From G965261475 sp965261475 [NCBI: bacterium] (GTDB lineage: Bacteria > SAR324 > XYD2-FULL-50-16): DNA of 64,000 nucleotides. The first letter of the stretch is position 1; every line of letters starts with the position of its first letter. The stretch is from NCBI GenBank assembly GCA_965261475.1, contig OZ253454.1, forward strand, positions 1,488,001 through 1,552,000, read 5' to 3'. Positions 18,802 to 27,264 of this stretch are shown one piece after another. Below the pieces are notes generated by a model. That model did no database searches. It saw nothing but the letters and a program-made list of their open reading frames with translations, and was not told the DNA's origin. The translations under genes were made by a program, and so were the position numbers.

Positions 18802-20130
18802 ATGAATTTAAATAAGAATATAATAAATAGATGGCATAATTTTAAAAAACAAATAGAAGTATTTTTAGAAAAATCAGAAAAAGAAGCTTGGTTAGACAAT
18901 ATTTATATTATAGAATTTCAAGAAAAAAAAATTACATTAGGGGGTTTAAATCAATTTTTTTGCAATTGGATTAAAGAAAATAGAGCAAATACTTTAAAGG
19001 ATTATATATTTAAAAATTTTTCTCAAATAGGTTTAAAAAAAGATTTTAAACTTTTTTTTAAAATAGAAAAAAATAAAAAAGAAAATTTTTCTTTAAATTT
19101 AAGCTATAAATTTGAAAATTTTGTAAATGGAGATAATACTTCTATAGCTTATGCTAGTGCTATATCTGTAGCTGAATCTCTTATAAATAATATACGTTCT
19201 AAATATAATCCTCTTTTTATACATGGAGATGTAGGTCTTGGAAAAACTCATTTAATGCAATCTATTGGAAATAAAATTTTAGAAAAAAATAAATCTATAA
19301 AAACTATTTATTGTACTTCAGAAAATTTTACGAATGATGTTATTGAGGGTATTAGAAAAGGAGAAATTACTCTTACAAAAGAAAAATATAGAAATTGTGA
19401 TTTATTACTTATTGATGATATTCAATTTTTGGAACAAAAAATCAAAACACAAGAAGAATTTTTTCATACTTTTAATGAATTAATAAATAAAGGAAAACAA
19501 ATAGTTATTACTGCTGATAGGTATCCAAGAGAAATAAAAAATATAGAAGATAGACTTATTAGTAGATTTTCATCAGGAATAATAACAAAAATAGATAAAC
19601 CATTACTTGAAACAAGAGTAGCTATTATAAAAAATGAAATTAAAACAATAAATTTATTAATAAATGAAGACGTTATTTTTCATATTGCCCATGTAATTAA
19701 AACAAATGTACGAGATATTAAAGCAGTTATAAAATGTTTAGAAGCAGAAAAATCTCTTTTAAATCAAAAAATAAATTTAGATTCTGTTAGAATTATTTTA
19801 AAAGATATTTTTAATTTAGATAGAAGTCCTGTTAATATTAATGAAATTATAAAAGAGGTATCTAAAAAATTAAATATAAAAATATCTGATATTAAATCAG
19901 AAAAAAGAGATAGAAATATAACATTTGCTAGACACGTTGCTATGTATATTTCTAGAGAAATAACAGATTTTTCTTATACTGCAATAGGAGATTATTTTGA
20001 AAAAAATCATGCATCAGTTCTACAATCTTATAAAAAAATAAAATCTACTATTGATGAAGATAAAGATTTAAAACAATTAGTAAATTCTATAAATTCTATT
20101 ATAGAATCTAATAAAGTAACAAGTTATTAA
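18802..20130 (+). CDS. dnaA: Chromosomal replication initiator protein DnaA
   Basis: DnaA is the AAA+ protein that binds DnaA boxes and melts the origin. The 442-residue protein has a short domain I, almost no domain II, a AAA+ core with Walker A GDVGLGKTHLM and Walker B LLLIDDIQFL, and the DNA-binding domain IV at the C terminus. The domain IV signature is altered. Where most DnaA proteins have G-R-D-H-T-T-V in the recognition helix, this one has E-K-N-H-A-S-V (Asn402-Ser405). The histidine is kept and the flanking base-reading Asp and Thr residues are not. The second DnaA-box-like repeat begins 9 bases after the stop, and the first overlaps the stop codon. Confidence 0.97.
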   Translation: MNLNKNIINRWHNFKKQIEVFLEKSEKEAWLDNIYIIEFQEKKITLGGLNQFFCNWIKENRANTLKDYIFKNFSQIGLKKDFKLFFKIEKNKKENFSLNLSYKFENFVNGDNTSIAYASAISVAESLINNIRSKYNPLFIHGDVGLGKTHLMQSIGNKILEKNKSIKTIYCTSENFTNDVIEGIRKGEITLTKEKYRNCDLLLIDDIQFLEQKIKTQEEFFHTFNELINKGKQIVITADRYPREIKNIEDRLISRFSSGIITKIDKPLLETRVAIIKNEIKTINLLINEDVIFHIAHVIKTNVRDIKAVIKCLEAEKSLLNQKINLDSVRIILKDIFNLDRSPVNINEIIKEVSKKLNIKISDIKSEKRDRNITFARHVAMYISREITDFSYTAIGDYFEKNHASVLQSYKKIKSTIDEDKDLKQLVNSINSIIESNKVTSY

Positions 20131-20159
20131 CAAAAATCAAACAAGTTATTAACAAAAAT
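20118..20159. repeat. Direct repeat with candidate DnaA boxes (TTATTAACA)
   Basis: The 20-mer aacaagttattaacaaaaat occurs twice, at 20118-20137 and 20140-20159, a period of 22 bases (two helical turns). The first copy spans the dnaA stop codon. Each contains TTATTAACA (20124-20132 and 20146-20154), one base from the consensus TTATNCACA. A third, weaker version, TTAATAACA, is at 20329-20337. The helical phasing fits binding of DnaA side by side. That these are DnaA boxes is inference. Confidence 0.55.
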
Positions 20160-20367
20160 ATTTTTAATTTATAATACATTTTTATTGATTATTTCAATAG
20201 TTTAATAAGAATATAATTTTTTATTAGTAATAAAATATATAAAAAAATAATATTAAATCAATAATAAAAATGTATTATAAATTAAAAAAAAATAGCTACA
20301 GAAAATAGGTTAAAAAATAAAGGAAAAGTTAATAACAACTACTACTAAAACTTCTATTATAATTAAA
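20131..20367. other. Putative replication origin (oriC) between dnaA and dnaN
   Basis: This 237-base gap is nearly pure A+T and holds no ORF. It contains the second of the 22-base-spaced direct repeats with DnaA-box-like cores, a long inverted repeat, and the extra TTAATAACA near dnaN. Support for an origin here comes from the dnaA-dnaN location, the local drop in G+C, and the switch of gene orientation (mostly minus to the left, plus to the right as far as 31.2 kb). A cumulative GC-skew plot would settle it. Confidence 0.6.
20161..20288. repeat. Long AT-rich inverted repeat (about 30-bp arms)
   Basis: The left arm at 20161-20190 and the right arm at 20256-20288 are reverse complements over 30 positions. 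The only difference is a 3-base insertion in the right arm (aat near 20263-20265). The loop is 65 bases. The core atttataatacattttta pairs exactly with its partner. The arms contain only four G or C bases each, so they would melt or extrude as a cruciform easily. This may be a DNA-unwinding element, a structural part of the origin, or a weak transcription barrier after dnaA. Confidence 0.85.
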
Positions 20368-21483
20368 ATGGAATTTAATATAAAAAAAGAAATTTTTATA
20401 AAAACACTAAAAATTGTTTTAACAATAATAAATAAGAAAAATAATTATGATAATATAAATAATTTTATTATAGATGTAGATAAGGTCAGTAATATAATTC
20501 TTATTTATTGTTCTAATATAGATGTTATTTTTCAAGAAAATATAAAAGCAGATGTAAAAGTAGGTGGCTCTTTTTGTGTAAATGTTCAAAAAATTTTTAA
20601 TATAATTAAAGAAATAAATTCTGAAATAATAAATTTTAATTTAAACAATAATTGGCTTTTTATAAGAGGAGAATTTAATGAAATTAAAATACCTACTTTA
20701 GATAAAAATAATTTTACTAAATTAATAATAAAAAAAATAGAAGAAGCTACAGAAATAAAATCAGAAATTTTTAAAAAATGTTTAAAAAAAACAATTGATT
20801 TTGCTTCTAAAGATCCTATAAAACAAAATTTAAATGGTATAAATTTACATTTTATTAATAAAAAAATATTTTTTTATTCTTCTAATTCTTTTGTTGCTTG
20901 TCAATATATTGTAGATGATTTTCTACAAAAAAAAGAACAATGTTTTATAATACCCTCTAAAAATATATTAGAAATATTTAGTTTTCTCGAAAATGAAGAA
21001 ATTATAAAATTACATTTTAATGATGATTTTTTAATTATTAAAAAAGAAAATTCTATTCTACAAGTTAAACTTTTAGAAAAAAATAATAATTATCCTAATT
21101 TAGAAAAATTTTTTGAAGAAAAAGAATCAAAACAAAAAGTAACAATTTGTTTAAATTCTCTTTTAAAAGAAATAAATATACTAAAAACTGTTTTAGATGA
21201 ATTTTCAGAAGTTATGAAATTTAAAATATCAGATAAAGTTTTAGAAATAGAAAGTGAATTAATGCAAACAGGACAAAGTAAACATAAATTAGAATGTGAT
21301 TTTAAAGGTAATAGTTTTAAAATTGGATTAAATATAAATCAAATATTAAAAATATTATATAACATGGAAGAATTTTGTAAAAATATTGAATTTTTTTTTC
21401 AAGAAGAAAAATTTTTTTTAATTAAAGGAAATATAAAAGAACAATATAAGTTTGTTATGATGCCAATGAAAATAAATTTTTAA
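20368..21483 (+). CDS. dnaN: DNA polymerase III beta subunit (sliding clamp)
   Basis: DnaN forms the ring that tethers the replicative polymerase to DNA. The 371-residue length and three-domain layout are right for the family, and the C-terminal M-P-M-K-I (usual MPMRL/I) that lines the peptide-binding pocket is present. The sequence is very divergent and rich in Lys, Asn, Ile and Phe, a result of the extreme AT content here. N-terminal start MEFNIKKEIFIKTLKIV corresponds to the usual MkFtIxrexLlkaLqxv. It lies directly after the putative origin, with ald following 10 bases later. Confidence 0.95.
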   Translation: MEFNIKKEIFIKTLKIVLTIINKKNNYDNINNFIIDVDKVSNIILIYCSNIDVIFQENIKADVKVGGSFCVNVQKIFNIIKEINSEIINFNLNNNWLFIRGEFNEIKIPTLDKNNFTKLIIKKIEEATEIKSEIFKKCLKKTIDFASKDPIKQNLNGINLHFINKKIFFYSSNSFVACQYIVDDFLQKKEQCFIIPSKNILEIFSFLENEEIIKLHFNDDFLIIKKENSILQVKLLEKNNNYPNLEKFFEEKESKQKVTICLNSLLKEINILKTVLDEFSEVMKFKISDKVLEIESELMQTGQSKHKLECDFKGNSFKIGLNINQILKILYNMEEFCKNIEFFFQEEKFFLIKGNIKEQYKFVMMPMKINF

Positions 21484-21493
21484 AAAATAAAAA

Positions 21494-22591
21494 ATGAAAA
21501 TAGGTGTGTTAAAAGAAATAAAAAATAAAGAATTTAGAATTAGTATAAATCCTTTTTTAACAAATGAATTATCTAAAAGAGGACATCAAGTTTTTATAGA
21601 AGATAATGCAGCTTTGGCTATAGGTTTTTCTAATGAAGATTATAAAAAAGCTAATGGTATTATTGTTGAGAGTCCAAAACAAATTTTTGAAAATTGTGAA
21701 TTAATAGTTAAGGTAAAAGAGCCTCAATATATTGAATGTAAAATGTTAAAAGAAGGACAGATTCTTTTTACTTATTTTCATTTAGCATCAAGTAAAGAAA
21801 TGACTCTAAATTTAATAAATTCAAAAAGTACTTGTATTGCCTATGAAACTATTATAGATAAAAAAGGTTCTTTACCCCTACTTATTCCTATGAGTCAAAT
21901 TGCAGGAAGATTAACTATACAAATAGGTGCTACTCTTTTAGAAAAAACAAAAGGCGGAAAAGGAATTCTTTTAAGTGGAGTTCCTGGTGTAAAAAGAGGA
22001 AAAGTAGTTATTATAGGAGCAGGTGTTGTGGGATATAATGCAGCTCTAATAGCATTAGGTATGGGAGCAGAAGTTTGTATTTTAGATAATAATATAAATA
22101 AATTAAATGAAATAGAAATAAATTTTAATAGACAAATAAAAACTATTTTTTCTAATAGTCAGAATATTGAAAAAAATTTGATAGATGCAGATCTTTGTAT
22201 TGGTTCTATTTTAATACCAGGAGAAAGTGCCCCTAAATTAGTTACTAAAGATATGATAAAAAAAATGAGTAAAGGAAGTGTAGTAATAGATGTTGCTATA
22301 GATCAGGGAGGTTGTTTTGAAACAAGTAGACCTACAACACTAGATAATCCTACTTACGAAGTAGATGGAGTAATACATTATTGTGTATCTAATATACCGG
22401 GGTGTGTAGCAAAAACTTCTACAACTGCTCTAATTAATAGCACTACTCCTTATATTTTAAAATTAGCAGATAATGGTATGGATATTTTTAAAAAAGATTC
22501 TCTTTTTAGAGAAGGTTTAAATATAGTAGATGGAAAAATAACGTACAAACCGGTCGCTGATTCTTTAAATTTAGATTTTTATAAATATTAA
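21494..22591 (+). CDS. ald: Alanine dehydrogenase
   Basis: The enzyme interconverts L-alanine and pyruvate plus ammonia with NAD+. The 365-residue length is standard. MKIGVLKEIKNKEFRI is the N-terminal signature with the substrate-binding Arg, and VKVKEP has the pyruvate-binding Lys. FTYFHLASS supplies the catalytic His. The NAD fold has VVIIGAGVVGYNAA and the acidic residue at LDNN. VIDVAIDQGGCFETSRPTT and NIPGCVAKTST close the active site. Its place right behind dnaN is unusual and may mean co-transcription with dnaN (10-base gap). Confidence 0.95.
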   Translation: MKIGVLKEIKNKEFRISINPFLTNELSKRGHQVFIEDNAALAIGFSNEDYKKANGIIVESPKQIFENCELIVKVKEPQYIECKMLKEGQILFTYFHLASSKEMTLNLINSKSTCIAYETIIDKKGSLPLLIPMSQIAGRLTIQIGATLLEKTKGGKGILLSGVPGVKRGKVVIIGAGVVGYNAALIALGMGAEVCILDNNINKLNEIEINFNRQIKTIFSNSQNIEKNLIDADLCIGSILIPGESAPKLVTKDMIKKMSKGSVVIDVAIDQGGCFETSRPTTLDNPTYEVDGVIHYCVSNIPGCVAKTSTTALINSTTPYILKLADNGMDIFKKDSLFREGLNIVDGKITYKPVADSLNLDFYKY

Positions 22592-22600
22592 TTTATAAAA

Positions 22601-24097
22601 ATGGAAAAAATAAAAAATTATATCAATGGTAAAAAAATTAATAGCTTCTTAAAAAGAACAAAACCACTTTTTAATCCTACCACAGGAAAACAAACAGGAG
22701 AAGTTGTTCTTTCTTCTGTAAAAGATTTAAAAAATGCAGTAGTTACAGCTCAAGCAGCCTTTCCTAACTGGGCAGCTAGAACACCTCTTAGTAGAGCAAG
22801 AATTATATCTAAATTTTGTAATCTTGTTATGAATAATATAGATGATATAGCAAAATGTTTGAGTAATAGTCATGGAAAGGTTTTTTCTGATGCTAAAGGA
22901 GAAATTATTAGAGGAGTAGAAGTAGCCGAATTTGCAACAGGTATTGCTCACTTACTTAAAGGAGAATTTTCTTTAAATGTGGGAACAAATGTAGATAGTT
23001 ATTCTATGCTTCAACCTCTTGGTATTGTTAGCGGAATTACTCCTTTTAATTTTCCTGTTATGGTACCTCTTTGGATGCACGCTATTGCTATTCCTTGTGG
23101 AAATTGTTTTATTTTAAAACCTTCAGAAAAAAATCCACAAGTATCTTTAATAATAGCAGAACTTTATAAAGAAGCAGGGCTGCCAGATGGTGTTTTTCAA
23201 ATAGTAAATGGAGATAAGGAAATAGTAGATGCTATTCTACAAGAAGAATATATAGAGGCAGTGAGTTTTGTAGGATCTACCCCTATTGCAAAATACATCT
23301 ATCAGAGTGCTACTACTAATAAAAAAAAAGTACAAGCATTAGGCGGGGCAAAAAATCATATGGTAGTGATGCCAGATGCAGATATTGATATAGTATCAAA
23401 ATCCTTGATAGGCTCTGCTTATGGCTCTGCAGGAGAAAGATGTATGGCAATCTCCGTAGTGGTAACTGTAGGAGTAAAAACAGCAGATAAACTGATACAA
23501 GAATTAAAAATAAATCTTAAAAATTTAGTAGTAGGAGCTAGCTTAGCACAGAGTCCAGAGAGTCAAATGGGACCTTTAATTAGTAAAGAACATTTAGAAA
23601 AAGTTAAAGAATATGTAAATTTGGGAGTTACTGAGGGAGCTAATTTAGTGGTAGATGGTAGAAATTTTAAACTACAAGGGTATGAACAAGGTTTTTTTAT
23701 GGGTCCATGTTTATTTGATAATGTAACAAAACAAATGAGAATTTATCAAGAAGAAATTTTTGGACCAGTACTTTGTGTAGTAAGGGTAAAAACCTATCAA
23801 GAAGCTTTAGAGCTAGTTAATTCTCATAAATTTGGCAATGGAGCTGCTATTTTTACTAAAGATGGAGAAACTGCTAGAAAATTTACTAAAGATATTCAAG
23901 TAGGTATGGTAGGTATTAATATTCCTATTCCTGTCCCTTCGGCTTTTTATAGTTTTGGAGGTTGGAAGGATTCTATTTTTGGAAGTTTAAATATACACGG
24001 CAAAGATGGAATTCGTTTTTATACAAAACTAAAAACAATTACTAGTCGTTGGCCAACAACACTTTTAGAAAATCAGTTTACAATCCCTACTATGTAG
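22601..24097 (+). CDS. mmsA: CoA-acylating methylmalonate/malonate-semialdehyde dehydrogenase
   Basis: MmsA converts methylmalonate semialdehyde or malonate semialdehyde to propionyl-CoA or acetyl-CoA plus CO2, using NAD+ and CoA. It acts in valine, beta-alanine and inositol breakdown. The 498-residue protein has the ALDH fold. PFNFPVMVPLWM is near the start of the NAD domain, and the catalytic Cys281 sits in GSAGERCMAISV, a signature of this CoA-dependent branch. NIPIPVPSAFYSFGGWKDS is the conserved C-terminal segment. It follows ald by 9 bases. An ald-mmsA pair would suit alanine or beta-alanine use (inference). Confidence 0.94.
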   Translation: MEKIKNYINGKKINSFLKRTKPLFNPTTGKQTGEVVLSSVKDLKNAVVTAQAAFPNWAARTPLSRARIISKFCNLVMNNIDDIAKCLSNSHGKVFSDAKGEIIRGVEVAEFATGIAHLLKGEFSLNVGTNVDSYSMLQPLGIVSGITPFNFPVMVPLWMHAIAIPCGNCFILKPSEKNPQVSLIIAELYKEAGLPDGVFQIVNGDKEIVDAILQEEYIEAVSFVGSTPIAKYIYQSATTNKKKVQALGGAKNHMVVMPDADIDIVSKSLIGSAYGSAGERCMAISVVVTVGVKTADKLIQELKINLKNLVVGASLAQSPESQMGPLISKEHLEKVKEYVNLGVTEGANLVVDGRNFKLQGYEQGFFMGPCLFDNVTKQMRIYQEEIFGPVLCVVRVKTYQEALELVNSHKFGNGAAIFTKDGETARKFTKDIQVGMVGINIPIPVPSAFYSFGGWKDSIFGSLNIHGKDGIRFYTKLKTITSRWPTTLLENQFTIPTM

Positions 24098-24122
24098 TGA
24101 AAGTAAATTTTATTATTAAAGA

Positions 24123-25010
24123 ATGAGAAAAATAAAATTTTTTTTTCTAAAAAAAGATTATCTTGCTCAACATCTTGCTACTTTTTTTTTAGGATTTACA
24201 GGAATTATTGGTAGTGTTATCAATCAACATTCTTTTGTTATAGTATTTTTTCGTACTTTTTTTGCTTTCTGTAGTATATTTTTGCTTTTTAATAAAAAAA
24301 ATAGAAAAAAAATCTTTCAATTTACTATTAGAGATCATTTAGTTTTTTTACTAACTGCTAGTATTTTAGTTTCTCATTGGTTTACTTTTTTTATAGGTAT
24401 TCAAAAATCCAGTGCTTCCATAGGGACACTAGCTTTTTCTATTTTTCCCTTATTTTTAACTTTACTAGAACCTATTTTTTTTTCTATAAAATATTCTTTT
24501 TACAAGAGTGTGATATGTGTATTTTTGTTGCTTGGAGTTTTTTTATTGCCTCCTAACATTTCATTTAATAATGAAATTTTTGTAGGGGTTTGTTGGGGAA
24601 TACTTTCTGGATTTTTTATGGCTTTGTTTATACTTTATAACAGATTTTTATCGTCTAAATTTCCTGCTAAAGAAATTTCTTTCTTCCAAAATTTTTATGG
24701 CGCTATACTTTCCTTGCCCTTTGCTCTTATTTTTTTTCCTTGGGATATTTCTGTTATTGATTTGATTTTACTTTTTTGTCTTGGTGTTATTTGTACTGGT
24801 TTTGCACATGTTCTAAGTATTTTTTCTTTAAAAACAATTTCTGCACAAATATCTGGAATTATTAACTCTTTAGAATCCATCTATGCAGTAATTTTTAGTT
24901 TTTTGTTATTAGGAGAAAGATTAAGCCCTAAAAGTTATGCAGGTGTTTTAATTATTATTATTTCTTTTGTAGCTTTTTCTCAACAAAAAGAACAAGCAAA
25001 AAAATACTAA
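24123..25010 (+). CDS. EamA/DMT-family permease
   Basis: This 295-residue membrane protein has about ten helices, with EamA-type conserved segments in both halves (SASIGTLAFSIFPLF and SGIINSLESIYAVIFSFLLLGERLSP). It is a second, unrelated-in-context DMT transporter, besides the one at 13142-14002. The substrate is unknown. It lies 25 bases behind mmsA and 9 bases before tatC and may belong to the same transcript. Confidence 0.84.
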   Translation: MRKIKFFFLKKDYLAQHLATFFLGFTGIIGSVINQHSFVIVFFRTFFAFCSIFLLFNKKNRKKIFQFTIRDHLVFLLTASILVSHWFTFFIGIQKSSASIGTLAFSIFPLFLTLLEPIFFSIKYSFYKSVICVFLLLGVFLLPPNISFNNEIFVGVCWGILSGFFMALFILYNRFLSSKFPAKEISFFQNFYGAILSLPFALIFFPWDISVIDLILLFCLGVICTGFAHVLSIFSLKTISAQISGIINSLESIYAVIFSFLLLGERLSPKSYAGVLIIIISFVAFSQQKEQAKKY

Positions 25011-25019
25011 ATTTTATTT

Positions 25020-25928
25020 ATGACTAATGAAAAAATAATGCCTTTGCTAGGGCATCTTAAGGAATTTAGGCTCAGACTTATTCGTGTTTTTGTGGTAACT
25101 ATACTTATTTTTTTTTTTTGTTATTTTTTTAGAGCGGATTTGTTGCAACTAATTAAAGAGCCTGTGGAAGAGCCTTTAAAAAAATATTCTAATATAAGTA
25201 GAGAGACCACAATAAAAATTTCTGATACACAGGGTTTATTAAATTGCTCTTGTGAAGCGCCAGCTCTACCTGTTATTACAGAGCAAACGTCAATCTCTTT
25301 AGATTGTATTTGCAGCCCAAAAATAAAAAATAATAATAAATCTACACTTGTTTTTATTGGACTGCCAGAAATTTTTTTTACAGAATTAAAAATTTCTTTT
25401 TTTCTAGCGCTTTTTTTTGCTTTTCCTTACTGTATAGCAGAGATTTGGGGATTTGTTTTTCCTGCACTACATAAGAAAGAAAAAAAAATATTTTGGGGTT
25501 TTATTCCCGCTACTTTCTTATTTTTTACAGGAGGGGCTATGTTTGGATATTTTGTGGTATTCCCTATAGGATTTGATTTTTTTTTAAGTCTTACCAAGCC
25601 AGAAGAAATAGTCCCTTCTTTGTCTATAGGGCAGTATGTTTCTTTTGCTATCAAATTGCTTTTTGCTTTTGGGATTGTTTTTGAATTTCCTTTGGTGGTG
25701 TTATTTTTATCTAGGCTGGGTTTAGTTTCTCCAAAATTTATGATTAAAAATACCAAATATGCAGTTGTACTTGTTTTTATTTTTTCTGCTATTTTAACTC
25801 CTCCGGATCCTTTTACAATGTTTTTAATGGCAATTCCTTTGAGTGTACTTTATATTTTAAGTATCGCTATTTGTTTTTTTGCTTTTAATAAAAGACAAGC
25901 AGCTCTTAAAGAGCAAGGTTTATTGTAG
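25020..25928 (+). CDS. tatC: Sec-independent protein translocase TatC with a four-cysteine periplasmic insertion
   Basis: TatC is the core receptor of the twin-arginine translocase that exports folded proteins. Six membrane segments are visible. The N-terminal cytoplasmic LLGHLKEFRLRL matches the conserved HLxELRxRL motif, and FVFPALHKKEKK is the second cytoplasmic loop. The protein is 302 residues against about 250 in most species. The extra length is in the first periplasmic loop (about 45-110), which carries two CxC pairs, Cys76/Cys78 and Cys96/Cys98. TatA and TatB are not in the window. manC starts 2 bases after its stop. Confidence 0.95.
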   Translation: MTNEKIMPLLGHLKEFRLRLIRVFVVTILIFFFCYFFRADLLQLIKEPVEEPLKKYSNISRETTIKISDTQGLLNCSCEAPALPVITEQTSISLDCICSPKIKNNNKSTLVFIGLPEIFFTELKISFFLALFFAFPYCIAEIWGFVFPALHKKEKKIFWGFIPATFLFFTGGAMFGYFVVFPIGFDFFLSLTKPEEIVPSLSIGQYVSFAIKLLFAFGIVFEFPLVVLFLSRLGLVSPKFMIKNTKYAVVLVFIFSAILTPPDPFTMFLMAIPLSVLYILSIAICFFAFNKRQAALKEQGLL

Positions 25929-25929
25929 C

Positions 25930-27264
25930 ATGAAAGTAATACCTGTAATTATTTCAGGAGGCAGCGGCTCTAGACTTTGGCCTTTATCTACTAGTCAAAC
26001 CCCTAAGCCTTTTCTTCCTTTATTTTCTAATAGCAATTTATTAGAAAAGACACTAGAGCGCTTAAGTGGCTTATTTGCTACAGAAGTGCTCTTAGTAACC
26101 AATCAAAAACACCTAGAGTTGCACCAAAAAAGTATTCAAAAAACAAAGCTTTCTTGTTTTTTTCTTTTGGAAGACGAGGGTAAAAATACTGCTCCTGCAA
26201 TTTTAATGGCAGCTCGTTTTTTACAAAGTCGAGGTTTATCTGAGCAATTAATGCTAGTACTTCCCGCAGACCAGTTTATACTTGAGATAGAAAAATTTTA
26301 TTGCGCGGTGCAAATAGCTGTAAGACAAGCGCAAATAAGAGGGTTAGTAACTTTTGGAGTTAAGCCTAGCTATCCAGAAACAGGTTACGGTTATTTATGC
26401 ACTGAAAAGGAGCCAATTACTAGTCATGTTTTTCGTGTTATAGAATTCATAGAAAAACCTAATTCAATAAAAGCACAAGAATTTTTTAAACAAAAAAATT
26501 ACTTTTGGAATTCTGGCATGTTTTGTTTTTCTGTTAAAAACATATTGCAAGCCTTTGATCAATATCAAAAACAAATGAGTAAAAATTCTTTAGAGTGTTT
26601 AAAAAAATCCGTTAAAGTAGGCAATGATAGACTCTATTTTGACCCAGAAACCTTTAGAAGGTTTGCTTCTATTTCTTTAGACTATGCTATTATGGAAAAG
26701 CATAGCGAGGTTTTTGCAGTTAGAGCTGATTTTAAATGGAGTGATATAGGAAGTTGGTATTCTGTAGCTAATCTTTTTAAGAAAGACGAAGACGGCAATG
26801 TTTTACAAGGTAAGCATTTTTCACTGGAAAATAAAAATGTTTTTTTGTTGGCAAAAAAACATTTTTTTGGTTTGCTAGGGCTAGAAGATATTAGTATTAT
26901 AGAAGGAGAACAAAATATTTTAATTGCACACAAAGATAAATTACAAGAAGTAAAAAATATTTTTCAATTTGTTACTTCTAAAGAAGCAGAAGCAGAAGCA
27001 GAAGCAGATGTAGAAAAAAAACAATTATCAATCTTTCCAGAAATCTTTCAACTAACTTTACAAAGCAAAGAAAAATATAATTTTCGTACAACTAGTAATT
27101 GCAGCATTATAAATATAGGCTTAAATTCTACTAGCCTTTTTATTGAGCAAAAAGAAAAAAAACTACAAAAAGGAGAAGGAATTTTTATCACAAAGAATAC
27201 AGGAATTCTCTTTGAGAATAATACAAAGAAACTACAACAATGGGTAAGCATACAAATAAGCTAA
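25930..27264 (+). CDS. manC: Mannose-1-phosphate guanylyltransferase
   Basis: The enzyme makes GDP-mannose, a precursor for lipopolysaccharide or capsule sugars. The 444-residue protein has the nucleotidyltransferase motif ISGGSGSRLWPLS with PKPF, the metal-binding VLPADQF, FIEKPN and FWNSGMF, and ends in a divergent cupin-like domain as in type II PMI/GMP proteins. The cupin part (about 375-444) is short and lacks clear metal ligands, so isomerase activity is doubtful. A run of four gaagca units at 26983-27006 encodes an Glu-Ala linker between the domains. The start at 25930 is preferred over an upstream in-frame start inside tatC. Confidence 0.9.
   Translation: MKVIPVIISGGSGSRLWPLSTSQTPKPFLPLFSNSNLLEKTLERLSGLFATEVLLVTNQKHLELHQKSIQKTKLSCFFLLEDEGKNTAPAILMAARFLQSRGLSEQLMLVLPADQFILEIEKFYCAVQIAVRQAQIRGLVTFGVKPSYPETGYGYLCTEKEPITSHVFRVIEFIEKPNSIKAQEFFKQKNYFWNSGMFCFSVKNILQAFDQYQKQMSKNSLECLKKSVKVGNDRLYFDPETFRRFASISLDYAIMEKHSEVFAVRADFKWSDIGSWYSVANLFKKDEDGNVLQGKHFSLENKNVFLLAKKHFFGLLGLEDISIIEGEQNILIAHKDKLQEVKNIFQFVTSKEAEAEAEADVEKKQLSIFPEIFQLTLQSKEKYNFRTTSNCSIINIGLNSTSLFIEQKEKKLQKGEGIFITKNTGILFENNTKKLQQWVSIQIS
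26983..27006 (+). repeat. Hexanucleotide microsatellite (gaagca)x4 inside manC
   Basis: Four perfect tandem copies of gaagca encode alternating Glu-Ala between the nucleotidyltransferase and cupin-like domains of ManC. A 6-base unit keeps the reading frame when it expands or contracts, so length changes would alter only the linker. Confidence 0.9.

Noticed and set aside
13142-25010. The two EamA permeases as a duplicated pair
   Set aside because: They share only the family fold. The sequences differ throughout, and they lie 10 kb apart on opposite strands.
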